The notes: generated by a model from the sequence alone, not told the origin. A stretch of 27,069 nt of DNA from Fructobacillus cardui (GCF_023218935.1 NZ_JAJIAL010000014.1), one strand, 5' to 3'; positions 6,466 to 15,682 are shown, counted from the stretch's first letter. Made by a program: numbers and translations.

Positions 6466-8391
6466 ATGAAAAACAAAATCATAATCGGTCTGGCCACACT
6501 TTTAGGAGCGTTGGTCTTTTTTAATGGTTTAAATGTTTATGCAGATGGGCAGTCGGACGACGAAGCAGAAGTCGCTAAGATAACACAAAGTGTTGATTCG
6601 ACGAATGACGCTTTAAATCAAGCTGGTGTCAATGATGGTAAAACATCGGGAATTAGGATTGACGCTGATAGTAAGGACAATAAAGGAACGATAGGTGATG
6701 TTGACCGAGTGGTTGGGCGTGACCCTGACGAGATTTCGGCAGATGTGATTAAACAGCACTTAAATGCCAATGATATGGATTGGGTTAACCAAAACATTCT
6801 CCAAAATTATCAAATGTATTATCAGTCAGCTGGTGTTACTGATTTGTCAGGTAATGTCGCCCACATGCTGTCTGACCTTTTCCAAAACATTAACACAAAC
6901 ATTGTTTATAGTGTGACGGACGCTGGGTTAAGTCGTTTGTTTGACCTAACCACGATTACTTCTTCCATGAATACAGTGATTGCACAGATTGGTATTTTTA
7001 ACCAAAATATTTGGGGCTTAGATGTTTTCCGTTGGCTATTAGCTTTAGCCTTTGCGGTTGGACTTGTTTGGGCCTTTGTCGCTTTTGCAAAAGACTTAAA
7101 GCGATTGTGGTTTGTATTCTTGATTGCCATTATGGGTGCTACTTGGGTCGGTGCTGGTAGTACGGTGCTAACAAACTTGAACAATTATACGTCTGTAACA
7201 CAAACAGCAGTTTTCCAAGCTACATCAAACACGGACCAAGCCAAGGTCGCTGACACTAGTAACTCATTTAAGAATGCTATTCGTCATGAATACTTTACTA
7301 AGGCTGTTGAACGACCATTTTATTTGGGAAATTTTGGTGTGCCTTCTGCTGATAAGGTTGATTCCAATGATGGTGATCCATACAAGTTGCTTGGGTCTAA
7401 GGCTTCTGGAAAGGTCAAGAAAGACTTTTCAAATCAAAAGTACATGAAAGCTGGTTCTTCATATTCTTGGCTTCAAACGACTATCGCCTTTATGTCGCCA
7501 GCCGTATCAGTTGCCTATGCTGTTCCTTATCTAGGAATTGGGGTTGCCAATATGGTGCTACAACTTGGGGCGATTGCCGTTTACTTTATTGCGCCATTTG
7601 TCGCTTTACTTTCATTGATTCCAAAATATTCGGGCTTGTTGATGAAAACGATTGCCATGGGCGTTGGTATGTTACTGGGTAAGATTGCCTTGTTGTTCGG
7701 GATTGTCTTTGTCAACTGGACGGGTGATATTGTCGATATTGTCGTACCACCAGTCAATAACGGGTCGGCTATGTTGAACTCCTTACTCTTTATTGTTTTG
7801 ATGATTACGCTTTGGAAGAAGAAGGGGGCGATTGTCAACTTAATTGCCGGTGGTGCCTCCATTGGTAATATGGCAGATAAGCTTTCGCTTTCAAGACCGG
7901 TTAAGCGTGGTGGGGGGATTGCTAAAAATGCCCTTGCTTCTTATATTGGAAATCACTTTGCCAACCGGAAAAACGGTGGTGAATCTGATGAAGAAGAATC
8001 AGAAGAACTTCAAGAAGAAGAACGCCGAAATGAACGCTTGGATAGCTTCTTAGACGAGCAGGATTTGCAACGCCAACGTGAGCAAGAAAAGGCGGATCGT
8101 GCCAGAAGATTATCAAGAAACAATATTCATGATACTGTTCGTAATTTAGGTAATCTTGACTATGAACAGGAACGTGACCAACGTTTGACTGATTTGGGTC
8201 AGGATGGCGAGCGTCATTTTGAAACAAACGAATCCGGAAAGCCAAAGGTTACAAGACGGACCGAGCTGGTAGAAGAGGAGCCAAGTGGTTCAGGAAATGG
8301 GGCAACTAATCCATCAAGGAAACGGGATATTGATTTAGAACGGGACTTGAAAACCAGCGACCATAAGGAAAAGCCGGGGGTTGGTGACTAA
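6466..8391 (+). CDS. VirB6/ConG-like polytopic channel protein
   Basis: This 641-aa protein starts with a signal peptide or first helix (residues about 4-26, ending NVYADG). An extracellular stretch to about 175 is followed by helices near 186-207, 212-235, 345-375, 376-395, 400-425 and 440-455. The C-terminal 170 residues are highly charged (EESEELQEEERRNER and similar) and probably cytoplasmic. Tn916 Orf15 and ICEBs1 ConG have this plan and are taken as VirB6-like inner channel parts. The ribosome site is GAGAAGGGAAG. The stop TAA overlaps the next ATG as TAATG, coupling it to the wall hydrolase. Confidence 0.85.
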   Translation: MKNKIIIGLATLLGALVFFNGLNVYADGQSDDEAEVAKITQSVDSTNDALNQAGVNDGKTSGIRIDADSKDNKGTIGDVDRVVGRDPDEISADVIKQHLNANDMDWVNQNILQNYQMYYQSAGVTDLSGNVAHMLSDLFQNINTNIVYSVTDAGLSRLFDLTTITSSMNTVIAQIGIFNQNIWGLDVFRWLLALAFAVGLVWAFVAFAKDLKRLWFVFLIAIMGATWVGAGSTVLTNLNNYTSVTQTAVFQATSNTDQAKVADTSNSFKNAIRHEYFTKAVERPFYLGNFGVPSADKVDSNDGDPYKLLGSKASGKVKKDFSNQKYMKAGSSYSWLQTTIAFMSPAVSVAYAVPYLGIGVANMVLQLGAIAVYFIAPFVALLSLIPKYSGLLMKTIAMGVGMLLGKIALLFGIVFVNWTGDIVDIVVPPVNNGSAMLNSLLFIVLMITLWKKKGAIVNLIAGGASIGNMADKLSLSRPVKRGGGIAKNALASYIGNHFANRKNGGESDEEESEELQEEERRNERLDSFLDEQDLQRQREQEKADRARRLSRNNIHDTVRNLGNLDYEQERDQRLTDLGQDGERHFETNESGKPKVTRRTELVEEEPSGSGNGATNPSRKRDIDLERDLKTSDHKEKPGVGD

Positions 8392-9602
8392 TGGATAGTG
8401 AGCTAGTAAAGAAACTTCAAAAGCAGGCACAACGGATTCAAAAACATGTTAAACGTTTGAAGCGAGCGCAGACGGCTGGTTCATTTATGATTGCTAACGC
8501 TTGGCTTTTCGTTCCTTTGATTCTTTTGGGTGTAATTTTACTAGTGATTATTGCAACGGGTGTTTCGTCTAGTAATTCTTCCTGTAATTCAGCTAATATA
8601 TCGGTTACGTCAACTGCTGACCAAAAGGCAATGGCAAAATCCATTCATGATAATTTGAAGAATCAAACGGGTTTTACCGAAGCGGGCATAGCAGCCTACT
8701 TAGGTAATTCGCAAGTCGAATCGTCATTAAATCCTTCGGCTATCCAAGGTGGTAAATCCTATGATGAAAGCAAGGCAAACGATAAATCAGTTGCTGGTTA
8801 TGCCTTTGGTTTTAACCAATGGGACAGTGGCCGGCGAGTGAGCCTACTAAAAGAAGCCCAAAGTCAGGGAAAAGATTGGAAAGACCCCAGTTTTCAGTTA
8901 GATTTTGCTTTGAACCATGATGGTAAGGATAGTGAAGTTTTGAAGCAGGGTTTGAAAATGAACTCTGTGGAAGAAGCAACCGAGTTCTTGCGTTCAAGAT
9001 GGGAACGTGGTGGAAGCGGAACGACGGCTCAACGAACAAGCTATGCCAAGAAATGGTATCAAGAGTTTTCGTCTGGGTCTGATTCAGAAGCAACCATTGC
9101 CTCCGTTGATGTTGCTTCAAGTAGTCCAGCACCAGCTATTAGTGGCTGTGATACGAGTACGACCAAAGGAACGTCTGGCGCACCCGTTAAAGAGATTCCA
9201 AGCCAATATAAAGACAAGATTACGAATCAAAATTTTACGGCTACTGATTCGTCCAATACCTATCCTTTTGGGGAGTGTACCTGGTATACTTATAATCGAA
9301 TGAGTGAGTTAGGCCACCCCGTGCCAAATTATCTGCAAAATGGTGGGCAATGGGCGCAAACAGCCAAAGCAAAAGGTTTAACGACCAGTGACAAGCCTAG
9401 TGTTGGTTGGGCAGTGTCCTTTCAGCCGGGGGTTGCTGGGGCTGTTGCGGTTTATGGCCACGTGGCCGTTGTTGAAGCGGTTTCTGATGATGGAAAGAAG
9501 TTCTTAGTATCAGAAGCTAATGTTGTTGATTTAGGAACGGGTACGGTATCATTTCGTGAGATTACATTAGGTCAAGGAATGACCTTTATTCAAGGAAGTT
9601 AA
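8391..9602 (+). CDS. Bifunctional peptidoglycan hydrolase, lysozyme plus CHAP
   Basis: This 403-aa protein has a basic start, one membrane helix (about residues 32-57), a phage-tail-lysozyme-like domain (about 75-227) with the probable catalytic Glu110 in GNSQVESSLNP, a Ser-rich linker, and a C-terminal CHAP amidase/endopeptidase domain (about 288-403) with Cys296 in FGECTWYTY and His357 in YGHVAVVEAV. It is the counterpart of CwlT of ICEBs1 and Orf14 of Tn916, which cut local peptidoglycan so the channel can cross the wall. CwlT has NlpC/P60 as second domain; CHAP is an alternative with the same Cys-His logic. Confidence 0.9.
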   Translation: MDSELVKKLQKQAQRIQKHVKRLKRAQTAGSFMIANAWLFVPLILLGVILLVIIATGVSSSNSSCNSANISVTSTADQKAMAKSIHDNLKNQTGFTEAGIAAYLGNSQVESSLNPSAIQGGKSYDESKANDKSVAGYAFGFNQWDSGRRVSLLKEAQSQGKDWKDPSFQLDFALNHDGKDSEVLKQGLKMNSVEEATEFLRSRWERGGSGTTAQRTSYAKKWYQEFSSGSDSEATIASVDVASSSPAPAISGCDTSTTKGTSGAPVKEIPSQYKDKITNQNFTATDSSNTYPFGECTWYTYNRMSELGHPVPNYLQNGGQWAQTAKAKGLTTSDKPSVGWAVSFQPGVAGAVAVYGHVAVVEAVSDDGKKFLVSEANVVDLGTGTVSFREITLGQGMTFIQGS

Positions 9603-9603
9603 A

Positions 9604-10131
9604 ATGGTTAAAAAGATATTGATTAGTGTGACGGCAGTTCTAGCCATCATGTCTTTGTTGGCGTTTAGTCAAAGTAGTGGTTTAAAGAAACAAGTCCATG
9701 ACTTGCAGACGAAGAAGAAAAAGCTAAATGAAAAGAAAACGATTGTCTTATCTTCTAGTGGTGACCAGGTTTTGCAAGACCAATACGATATGACGACAAA
9801 GGGGGCAGACAAGTTAAAAACGTTGATGGGGATTGTCCTAAATCAAGATCCAACGAAGTATGATTTGATGGCACCGGGCCAAGTTTCGGCTTCGGCTAAA
9901 GCATATATGCAAAGAACAACGGGTGCTAGTGTTGATTTTGGAAATCGTCAAAACTTTACTGTGAAGCAAGTAGCACCGGCAGATTACTATACGACTAAGC
10001 CACAATATATTGTGATTGGTCAGTCTGGTAGTCAAAACGTGGCCTACTTAGTTGACTATGACCCATATATTAATGAGATTATGGCGATTAAAAAAACTAT
10101 GATACAAGGAGATTTTCAAGATGAGAAATAA
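9604..10131 (+). CDS. Bitopic transfer-operon protein, VirB8-like size
   Basis: This 175-aa protein has an N-terminal membrane helix (about residues 4-22), a short coiled coil (about 24-48, KKQVHDLQTKKKKLNEKK) and an extracellular domain of roughly 115 residues. The size and order match the neighbouring 189-aa protein, and both resemble a single-unit TcpC. No catalytic motif is seen. The start is one base after the stop of the hydrolase gene. A structural part of the transfer channel is likely but unproven. Confidence 0.75.
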   Translation: MVKKILISVTAVLAIMSLLAFSQSSGLKKQVHDLQTKKKKLNEKKTIVLSSSGDQVLQDQYDMTTKGADKLKTLMGIVLNQDPTKYDLMAPGQVSASAKAYMQRTTGASVDFGNRQNFTVKQVAPADYYTTKPQYIVIGQSGSQNVAYLVDYDPYINEIMAIKKTMIQGDFQDEK

Positions 10132-10690
10132 GTTATTTTGGTTTGTGCCAGGTCTTTTTGTTCTTCTTTTATCAGTGTTTTTAGTAGCTAATGGTCAAAA
10201 ACAAAGTCAGGTCAATCATTTAAAAAATGATGTTAAAACGCTTCAAGAAAAAGAAAAGGCGGTCGATACACAAAACACAACATTTAAAAACCAGTCCACT
10301 GATAGTTATTCATGGGCTAAGGCGAAAGCAAATAATTTTGCTATGACTTACTATACTTGGACCAATCAAGATTCTTATCAGGCAAGACAAAAAACACTCT
10401 CTTCCATGCTTCAATTATCTTCTGATAACGAAAAGAAGATTTTTGATTCTGGTTTAGATGATACTGGTGGTAAGAAAATTGATAATCTTGGTTTAAAGAG
10501 TAAGGTTATTGAATCGGCAACATATGTTGCCAATACAAATGGTTCGCAGGTTGAATTGTTTACTGTGGTTAAAACACAGGTAGACGCAGATGGTCGTGAT
10601 TCGGCTCCTGCTTATCATTTAGTTCATTTATGGGCTGATAAAAACTCGAAGAAGTTTAGTACGGTTTTGATTAACCAGTTGAAAGTATAA
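10121..10690 (+). CDS. Second bitopic transfer-operon protein
   Basis: This 189-aa protein has a membrane helix (about residues 5-23), a coiled coil (about 25-52) and an extracellular domain whose pattern (SWAKAKANNFAMTYYTW near the start, LFTVVKTQVDADGR and YHLVHLW later) suits the NTF2-like fold of VirB8/TcpC. It overlaps the previous gene by 11 bases and has its ribosome site (AAGGAG) inside it. Together the pair may be a split or duplicated TcpC-like layer. Confidence 0.75.
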   Translation: MRNKLFWFVPGLFVLLLSVFLVANGQKQSQVNHLKNDVKTLQEKEKAVDTQNTTFKNQSTDSYSWAKAKANNFAMTYYTWTNQDSYQARQKTLSSMLQLSSDNEKKIFDSGLDDTGGKKIDNLGLKSKVIESATYVANTNGSQVELFTVVKTQVDADGRDSAPAYHLVHLWADKNSKKFSTVLINQLKV

Positions 10691-10709
10691 GGGCGAAAGC
10701 TCTTTTTTT
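10689..10709 (+). terminator. Short GAAA-loop terminator
   Basis: AAGGGC (10689-10694) pairs with GCTCTT (10699-10704) around a GAAA tetraloop, followed by a T-rich tract. The stem begins inside the stop codon of the previous gene. Partial termination is likely because the operon continues. Confidence 0.6.
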
Positions 10710-10744
10710 ATTGCACCTAACGATATGAAAGGAAAAGATGAAAC

Positions 10745-11182
10745 GTGAAAACGAAAAATAAGAAAAGGTCAAAACAGGGTTTTGGTTTAAAGGAATATTT
10801 AAATTGGAAAATGCTTACTAGTTTTAGTTTGGGTTTTTCAGTTATTGTAGGGGCTTTTATTTATCTAGCACCGGGTCTATCGGCTTCGGGACAAAATAAT
10901 CGACCGGTTGCTTTACAGCAGGATATGAAAGGAACGTTTTTCTATAATCCTGATTGTTCTTCTTGTAAAAAGGCTTATCCAGCCATCTTTTGGCACAATT
11001 TTTTGAACATGGCAAATCATAAGGAACAGATTCAAGTAGTCAATGTTGCTTATTCTGCTAATCGTCATTTCATTTCTGATTTTGGAATTGAAAGGACACC
11101 AACAATGGTCACGGATAAGGGCCATTTGACGACTTCAGATGGTCAGAAGTTAGTTCAGTTTACAGAAGGGGGGACAGCATAA
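10745..11182 (+). CDS. Membrane-anchored thioredoxin-like protein
   Basis: This 145-aa protein uses GTG at 10745; an ATG at 10738 opens only seven codons. A basic N-terminus leads into one membrane helix (about residues 25-44), then an extracellular thioredoxin-like fold with the redox pair Cys71-Cys74 in YNPDCSSCKK and the cis-proline loop in RTPTMV (117-122). It may form or isomerise disulfides, or act as a redox-dependent assembly factor. The stop overlaps the ATG of the VirB4-like gene (TAATG), so the two are made together. Confidence 0.8.
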   Translation: MKTKNKKRSKQGFGLKEYLNWKMLTSFSLGFSVIVGAFIYLAPGLSASGQNNRPVALQQDMKGTFFYNPDCSSCKKAYPAIFWHNFLNMANHKEQIQVVNVAYSANRHFISDFGIERTPTMVTDKGHLTTSDGQKLVQFTEGGTA

Positions 11183-13677
11183 TGGCTAAGAAAACAACGG
11201 TCTTATTTGAAAATCCAGTTGTTCAGTATCAAGATAATCTGATAATGACGGATAAAGGCGATGTTTGGGCATACTACAAGCTCGAACCTTTCCAAATCAA
11301 TGTGGCAAATGTTGAAGAAAAACGCCGGCATAAGGATAATCTGATTGATATTTTGGAACGCTTACAAAAGTACCATGATGTCGATATGAAGCTTTTACCG
11401 GCTGACATGGATTTAGTTGGTCGTATTCGTGGTACTAAAGACGATTGGGCAAAAGACATCAATGATGTAGCCCGTTATTACTTGGGCCAAGAAGAGCCAG
11501 CCATCTTACAAGATGAGTTCCGACCGGCAACGATTGATGAGTTTTATATTGGGGTCAGGTTGCAGTCGTCTGCGATTGGTGAAAGTATCACTGATAAGGC
11601 CTTATTTGCAACGGACTTGGTGCTTAGACGAGTGGCGGACGCTTTGAAGTTCAAAGCTAAGTTTTCAGAAGAGTTTTTTGACCGTTACCAAACTATGAAT
11701 GACGATATTTTGAATCTATTGAATGTCGTTGGTGGTCGTAAGGTAACGGAAAAAGAAATGGTCCGAGTGCTTGGTTTCCCATACAACAATCCAACTGCTG
11801 TGTCTTTGGAAGATATGCGAGAAACAGTATTTGATTTTGCTGATCCACGGATTATCAAACGAGATAATGGGGAACAGACGGACTATATCTCTCATATTGT
11901 TTTGGCACTGCCCGATAGTATGAAGAACTTGGAACTGATTCCAGTTATTCAAGGCTTGAAGTTTCCAGTGGAACTACACATTAAGCTGACCTATCCGGAA
12001 AGGCGTGGAATCCGGGGTATGTCCGAAAAAGCTAAGGGTTTTAAGGCTAAGTTTGGTAGTGAAAAGGTTGACGCTGATTTAACCGGTGATGATTCTTCTA
12101 AGAAGTCAGATATTAACTTTGCCTTAGCTTCTGATTTAGTTGATGTTTTGGATAGTAAAGAAGCCTTTATGGCGTGGACTATGATTCTTGTTGTTCGTGA
12201 TGAAGATAAGGAAGCTTTGAAACAGAAGTTGCGGACGATTAAAGCACGGCTTACGACTTATGACCGTGGTACTAAGGTTTTGACACCTATGTTTAATCAA
12301 GAGATGTTGTTGTATCAAACTCTGCCGGGTCAGTCAGTTGGTGTGTACAAGCAATGGCAACAGTATACGTCTACGGAAGCCATGGCAGAAATGCTTTTTG
12401 ATACAACGGTTCACTTGGGTATGAACACTGGCTTTTATATCGGCCGTTCCTTAGATATGGGACGCTACAAGTCGATTGATAAGGCGATTTATTCTTCCCG
12501 TAATTTGGTCTTGTTGAATCCATCAGTTGCTAACAAGGGTATTAAGGGGGCCAAAACAGATAGTCCCCACATTGCTATTACTGGTGAGACTGGTCAAGGA
12601 AAGTCTTTCTTGGTGAAGGTTTTGCTTTTGAATCTTGCTATGTTTGATGTCAAGATGTTGTATGTTGACCCGAAGCAAGAAGTTCGGCGTTGGTTTGACC
12701 GGGCTTTGGAAAAGGAAAATAATCCTTACTTTAAGAAGTTGTTGAACTCCTTTCATTATGTAACGTTGAATGCTAATGATAATGCTAATCGTGGTGTTTT
12801 AGACCCTATGTTGACTTTATCCAAGCAATCGAGTGAAGATGATATACCAACGGTCGCAACGCTGGTCAAAGAAATGCTTTTGTCGATTCGTGGTGTGGGC
12901 CAAGATACGGTTCTTGATACGAATTTGACTAGGGCTATTCACCAAGTCTGTGATGAACGTTTGGCAGGTCATAAGGTTGGAACGTTGAACGTGCTGGAAG
13001 TTATGCAAGAGCAAAATGATTCAACTAAGGCTTATGCTGAAAACCTTTTGGAAGTGATTCCCCGCTCCATGCTAAAGGTTGCTTTTTCTGATGGTTCGAC
13101 TGATTCGTTGCAGTTTGACGACCAGCGGACAATTTTGGAAGTAGTTGGTCTTGATTTGCCAAAGCCAAAGCAAGAAGTGGCTACTTATACGGAAACACAA
13201 AAGTATTCGGTTTCTATTATGCTTGCCTTGGGTAAGTATTTTGAAAAGTTTGGTCGTGAGAATCCTGATGAGTTTTCGGTTGAGTTTATTGATGAAGCGT
13301 GGATATTTAACGCTTCTGAGGCTGGGAAAAAAGTCCTAGATGGTATTAAGCGACTAGGACGGTCTGAAAATAATATGCTTTGTTATGCGACCCAGCGAGT
13401 CGGCGATATTGTCAATGAACAGTCACAAGGGCAGTATGGTCAACTGTTTGCTTTTGATGACTCTTCGGATAGAAAGCATATTTTGGAACATTTTAACTTA
13501 GCAGATACCAAAGATAATCGTGAACTGTTAGCTAATATGGCAAAGGGGCAGTGCTTGTTCCGAGACATTTATGGCAATACAGGAAAAATTGCTATCCATT
13601 CTTTGTTTGACGAATGGACGACGGCCTTTAAGACCGTCAACGAAAACGCAGGGGCAAAGCTGGAACAGCAGTATTAA
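11182..13677 (+). CDS. VirB4-like conjugation ATPase (ConE/TcpF class)
   Basis: This 831-aa protein has an N-terminal VirB4-type domain (about residues 1-430) and a C-terminal RecA-like ATPase. Walker A is GETGQGKSF near residues 466-474, Walker B is VEFIDEAWIF near 698-708, and a downstream CYATQR box is typical of the family. Length agrees with ConE of ICEBs1 and Orf16 of Tn916. It acts on the inner face of the membrane and drives channel assembly or DNA/protein transfer. It lies between the thioredoxin-like gene and the coupling protein rather than next to TcpE. Confidence 0.95.
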   Translation: MAKKTTVLFENPVVQYQDNLIMTDKGDVWAYYKLEPFQINVANVEEKRRHKDNLIDILERLQKYHDVDMKLLPADMDLVGRIRGTKDDWAKDINDVARYYLGQEEPAILQDEFRPATIDEFYIGVRLQSSAIGESITDKALFATDLVLRRVADALKFKAKFSEEFFDRYQTMNDDILNLLNVVGGRKVTEKEMVRVLGFPYNNPTAVSLEDMRETVFDFADPRIIKRDNGEQTDYISHIVLALPDSMKNLELIPVIQGLKFPVELHIKLTYPERRGIRGMSEKAKGFKAKFGSEKVDADLTGDDSSKKSDINFALASDLVDVLDSKEAFMAWTMILVVRDEDKEALKQKLRTIKARLTTYDRGTKVLTPMFNQEMLLYQTLPGQSVGVYKQWQQYTSTEAMAEMLFDTTVHLGMNTGFYIGRSLDMGRYKSIDKAIYSSRNLVLLNPSVANKGIKGAKTDSPHIAITGETGQGKSFLVKVLLLNLAMFDVKMLYVDPKQEVRRWFDRALEKENNPYFKKLLNSFHYVTLNANDNANRGVLDPMLTLSKQSSEDDIPTVATLVKEMLLSIRGVGQDTVLDTNLTRAIHQVCDERLAGHKVGTLNVLEVMQEQNDSTKAYAENLLEVIPRSMLKVAFSDGSTDSLQFDDQRTILEVVGLDLPKPKQEVATYTETQKYSVSIMLALGKYFEKFGRENPDEFSVEFIDEAWIFNASEAGKKVLDGIKRLGRSENNMLCYATQRVGDIVNEQSQGQYGQLFAFDDSSDRKHILEHFNLADTKDNRELLANMAKGQCLFRDIYGNTGKIAIHSLFDEWTTAFKTVNENAGAKLEQQY

Positions 13678-13687
13678 AAAGGAAAAA

Positions 13688-13838
13688 ATGATAATGAACA
13701 AATATGATTTTAATTTTTTACCTTTTAATAAACGTCGGTTTAAACGTTATCAATATGATTTAGGCATTTATTCTAATTACTTTAGCAATTGTTTTTGGTG
13801 TAGGATTTGTTGGTTGTGTAATTGCGGGGAAAGGGTAG
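13688..13838 (+). pseudogene. Small membrane protein broken by one frameshift
   Basis: From ATG 13688 (ribosome site AAAAAGGAAAAA) a basic N-terminus reads MIMNKYDFNFLPFNKRRFKR. Near 13760 the frame must move by one base to continue into a clean hydrophobic helix (FILITLAIVFGVGFVGCVIA) that ends at TAG 13836-13838, just before the coupling-protein start. Removing one G from the GG near 13764 would give a protein of about 48 aa with a basic head and one helix. It is either a real mutation or a sequence error. Confidence 0.55.
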
Positions 13839-13845
13839 TTTTGTT

Positions 13846-15192
13846 TTGTACAAGAAAATTAAATATCAAGACCAGTATTTGGCAAAGACACTTTTGAAGC
13901 GGTCTTTGCTTTTTTTGTTGGTTTTGTTTTTGTTGTTGAGTGGTTTTGCTTTATTTAAAGGCATCTTGTCTCTTTCTTTCATAACTGTCTTTGTTTTGGG
14001 TTTTGTTTTAGCTTTTTTAGAAGCTGGCGTAGCATATGGTTTGTACTATCTCTTTAAAACGTATTCTCAAGCTCATACAGGGCGTTTAGCTAATTACTTG
14101 AAGAAAGTTGAGTATCGACAATTAATTGCTTTGCTGGTCGTTTCTAAGGGCTTTTACGATGAGGCAGACGGCGAATTGACTTATTTTCCAAAAATAGCGG
14201 TTCGTTTTAACTTTGATACGGGGCAATTTTTTTTAGTTGAACCAGTTGATGGTCAACGCTATATGGAACAGTTTTCAAGTGGTCGTTTTGATAAAGTCGT
14301 TGAAATTGCTTTGTTGGCGGATAAAGAAACAACGGAGTTCAAGAAAAATAAAATGGTATCGACTTTTGCTTTTGACCCAATAAAGTTTCGTTATCAGTTG
14401 AATGAGTTAAAACCAACTAAAAGTGTGGTTCAGATTGCTAAAGGTATTCCTTGGAAGTTTGATAAAAATTATAATGCGGTGATTGCTGGAAACGTTGGAA
14501 CAGGTAAGTCTTATGTAATGTTTTCAATTTTAGGACAATTGCTGACACTAACGAAGTTTGTTGAAATTATTGACCCAAAGCGAGATGATTTGGCTTCGTT
14601 GAAGTATATTGATGAGCTTACTGACCATGTTTCAACAGAGTTGCCCGAGATTTTGCAAACCATTTTGACTTATTTTGATGAGATGGAAGAACGGTCAAAA
14701 AAGATTGAAAAGATAAAGTCAACGGGTCAAGTTGGTTCGTATTTTGACTTTAATTTTGCTCCTCATTTTTTGTTTTTTGATGAGTATGGGGCTTTTGTTG
14801 AGATGGCCGATAGTCTTGATTTTCAAGATGAAAATTACAAAGTTTATAACAAAGCGAAGGCTTGTTTAAACCAAGTGGCGATGAAAGGTCGTTCACTTGG
14901 TTTTTATTTGATTATTGGTATGCAAAGACCAGGGGCAGATAGTTTGCCAACTGCTATTCGTAACCAATTAAACTTGCGATTAGTGATGGGCATGCCAACC
15001 CGAGAGATAAAAGGCATGATGTTTCCTAATACAGATAAGGAGTTTCATCCTTTGTCACAGGATTTAAAAGGTTGGGGATTTATCCAAACGGGTAATGATG
15101 AAGTGCGTTCTTTTTTTGCACCAGAAGTTCCGAAAGATTTTAATTTGCATGATTATATAAAGGCACAGATAGCCAAAAGAAAGGAGAATTAA
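13846..15192 (+). CDS. FtsK/SpoIIIE-like coupling protein (TcpA/ConQ)
   Basis: The start chosen is TTG 13846 (MYKKIKYQDQYLAKT) with GGGAAAGGG upstream; an in-frame TTG at 13822 has no site and would overlap more of the small membrane gene. The 448-aa protein has two N-terminal helices (about residues 18-40 and 45-66), a middle domain, and an FtsK-type motor with Walker A GNVGTGKSY near 214-222 and Walker B FLFFDEYG near 306-313. A GMQRP box lies further on. This is the family of Tn916 Orf21 and ICEBs1 ConQ, which brings the relaxase-DNA complex to the channel. In those elements the gene precedes the relaxase directly; here oriT and two small genes lie between. Confidence 0.92.
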   Translation: MYKKIKYQDQYLAKTLLKRSLLFLLVLFLLLSGFALFKGILSLSFITVFVLGFVLAFLEAGVAYGLYYLFKTYSQAHTGRLANYLKKVEYRQLIALLVVSKGFYDEADGELTYFPKIAVRFNFDTGQFFLVEPVDGQRYMEQFSSGRFDKVVEIALLADKETTEFKKNKMVSTFAFDPIKFRYQLNELKPTKSVVQIAKGIPWKFDKNYNAVIAGNVGTGKSYVMFSILGQLLTLTKFVEIIDPKRDDLASLKYIDELTDHVSTELPEILQTILTYFDEMEERSKKIEKIKSTGQVGSYFDFNFAPHFLFFDEYGAFVEMADSLDFQDENYKVYNKAKACLNQVAMKGRSLGFYLIIGMQRPGADSLPTAIRNQLNLRLVMGMPTREIKGMMFPNTDKEFHPLSQDLKGWGFIQTGNDEVRSFFAPEVPKDFNLHDYIKAQIAKRKEN

Positions 15193-15193
15193 A

Positions 15194-15287
15194 ATGGGTT
15201 GTTCCATCAGAGCACCAGTATGTTATAGAAAGCAAAAAAGTCCCGATAAGGCCTTTTAAGGTTAGGCAATCAATGTTTTATGAATAA
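15194..15287 (+). pseudogene. Tiny coding remnant with a probable one-base insertion
   Basis: ATG 15194 has a strong ribosome site (AAAGGAGAATTAAA) but its frame closes after 21 codons. In the frame entered by dropping one of the three G after AT, the sequence reads VVPSEHQYVIESKKVPIRPF and on to MFYE and TAA at 15285-15287, which looks protein-like. An intact form would have 30 residues. Gap 15288-15415 holds a terminator and no other gene. Confidence 0.4.
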
Positions 15288-15363
15288 TTATTTATGAATT
15301 TTTGGAATAAGATTAGTTCAATAATAATTATTATGGGAATTGGAAATTTAATGATAAGGTTTT

Positions 15364-15391
15364 AGTCCATTTTAATTGATGGGCTTTTTTT
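15364..15391 (+). terminator. Intrinsic terminator ending the transfer operon
   Basis: AGTCCAT (15364-15370) pairs with ATGGGCT (15379-15385), with one wobble, followed by seven T. It separates the channel and coupling genes from the small-protein and relaxase block. Confidence 0.7.
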
Positions 15392-15415
15392 ATTGGTTTT
15401 GAGAGGTGGTTATAT

Positions 15416-15682
15416 ATGATTACGACAAAAGAAAGAGCAGGATTAACTAATCTTGAAGTTTCTCTTAGAAGTAAATTATTTGAATTTGAAAATGGTGGCT
15501 TTTTCATTGATTTTGATGATTTAATTGCCAAGTTATCAAAATTAACAAAGCGAAGTACTGACGGTTTAACTGATTTTAGTTCAGAAGTTGGCTTGTTGAA
15601 GCGTGATTTTGAAAGTCTTCAGCAGGTAATTGATAGAACACGAGAGGACTTTGATAAGCTCTATCAGCGTTTAGAACAGTAG
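15416..15682 (+). CDS. Small helical protein, 88 aa
   Basis: The ATG at 15416 follows GAGAGGTGG. The product is mostly helical, with a heptad-like C-terminal half (about residues 45-88, SSEVGLLKRDFESLQQVIDR onward) that may form a coiled coil. No signal peptide, helix-turn-helix or catalytic motif is seen. It sits between the coupling gene and oriT with the 95-aa gene, so an accessory role in relaxosome formation is possible. It is not recognised. Confidence 0.6.
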   Translation: MITTKERAGLTNLEVSLRSKLFEFENGGFFIDFDDLIAKLSKLTKRSTDGLTDFSSEVGLLKRDFESLQQVIDRTREDFDKLYQRLEQ

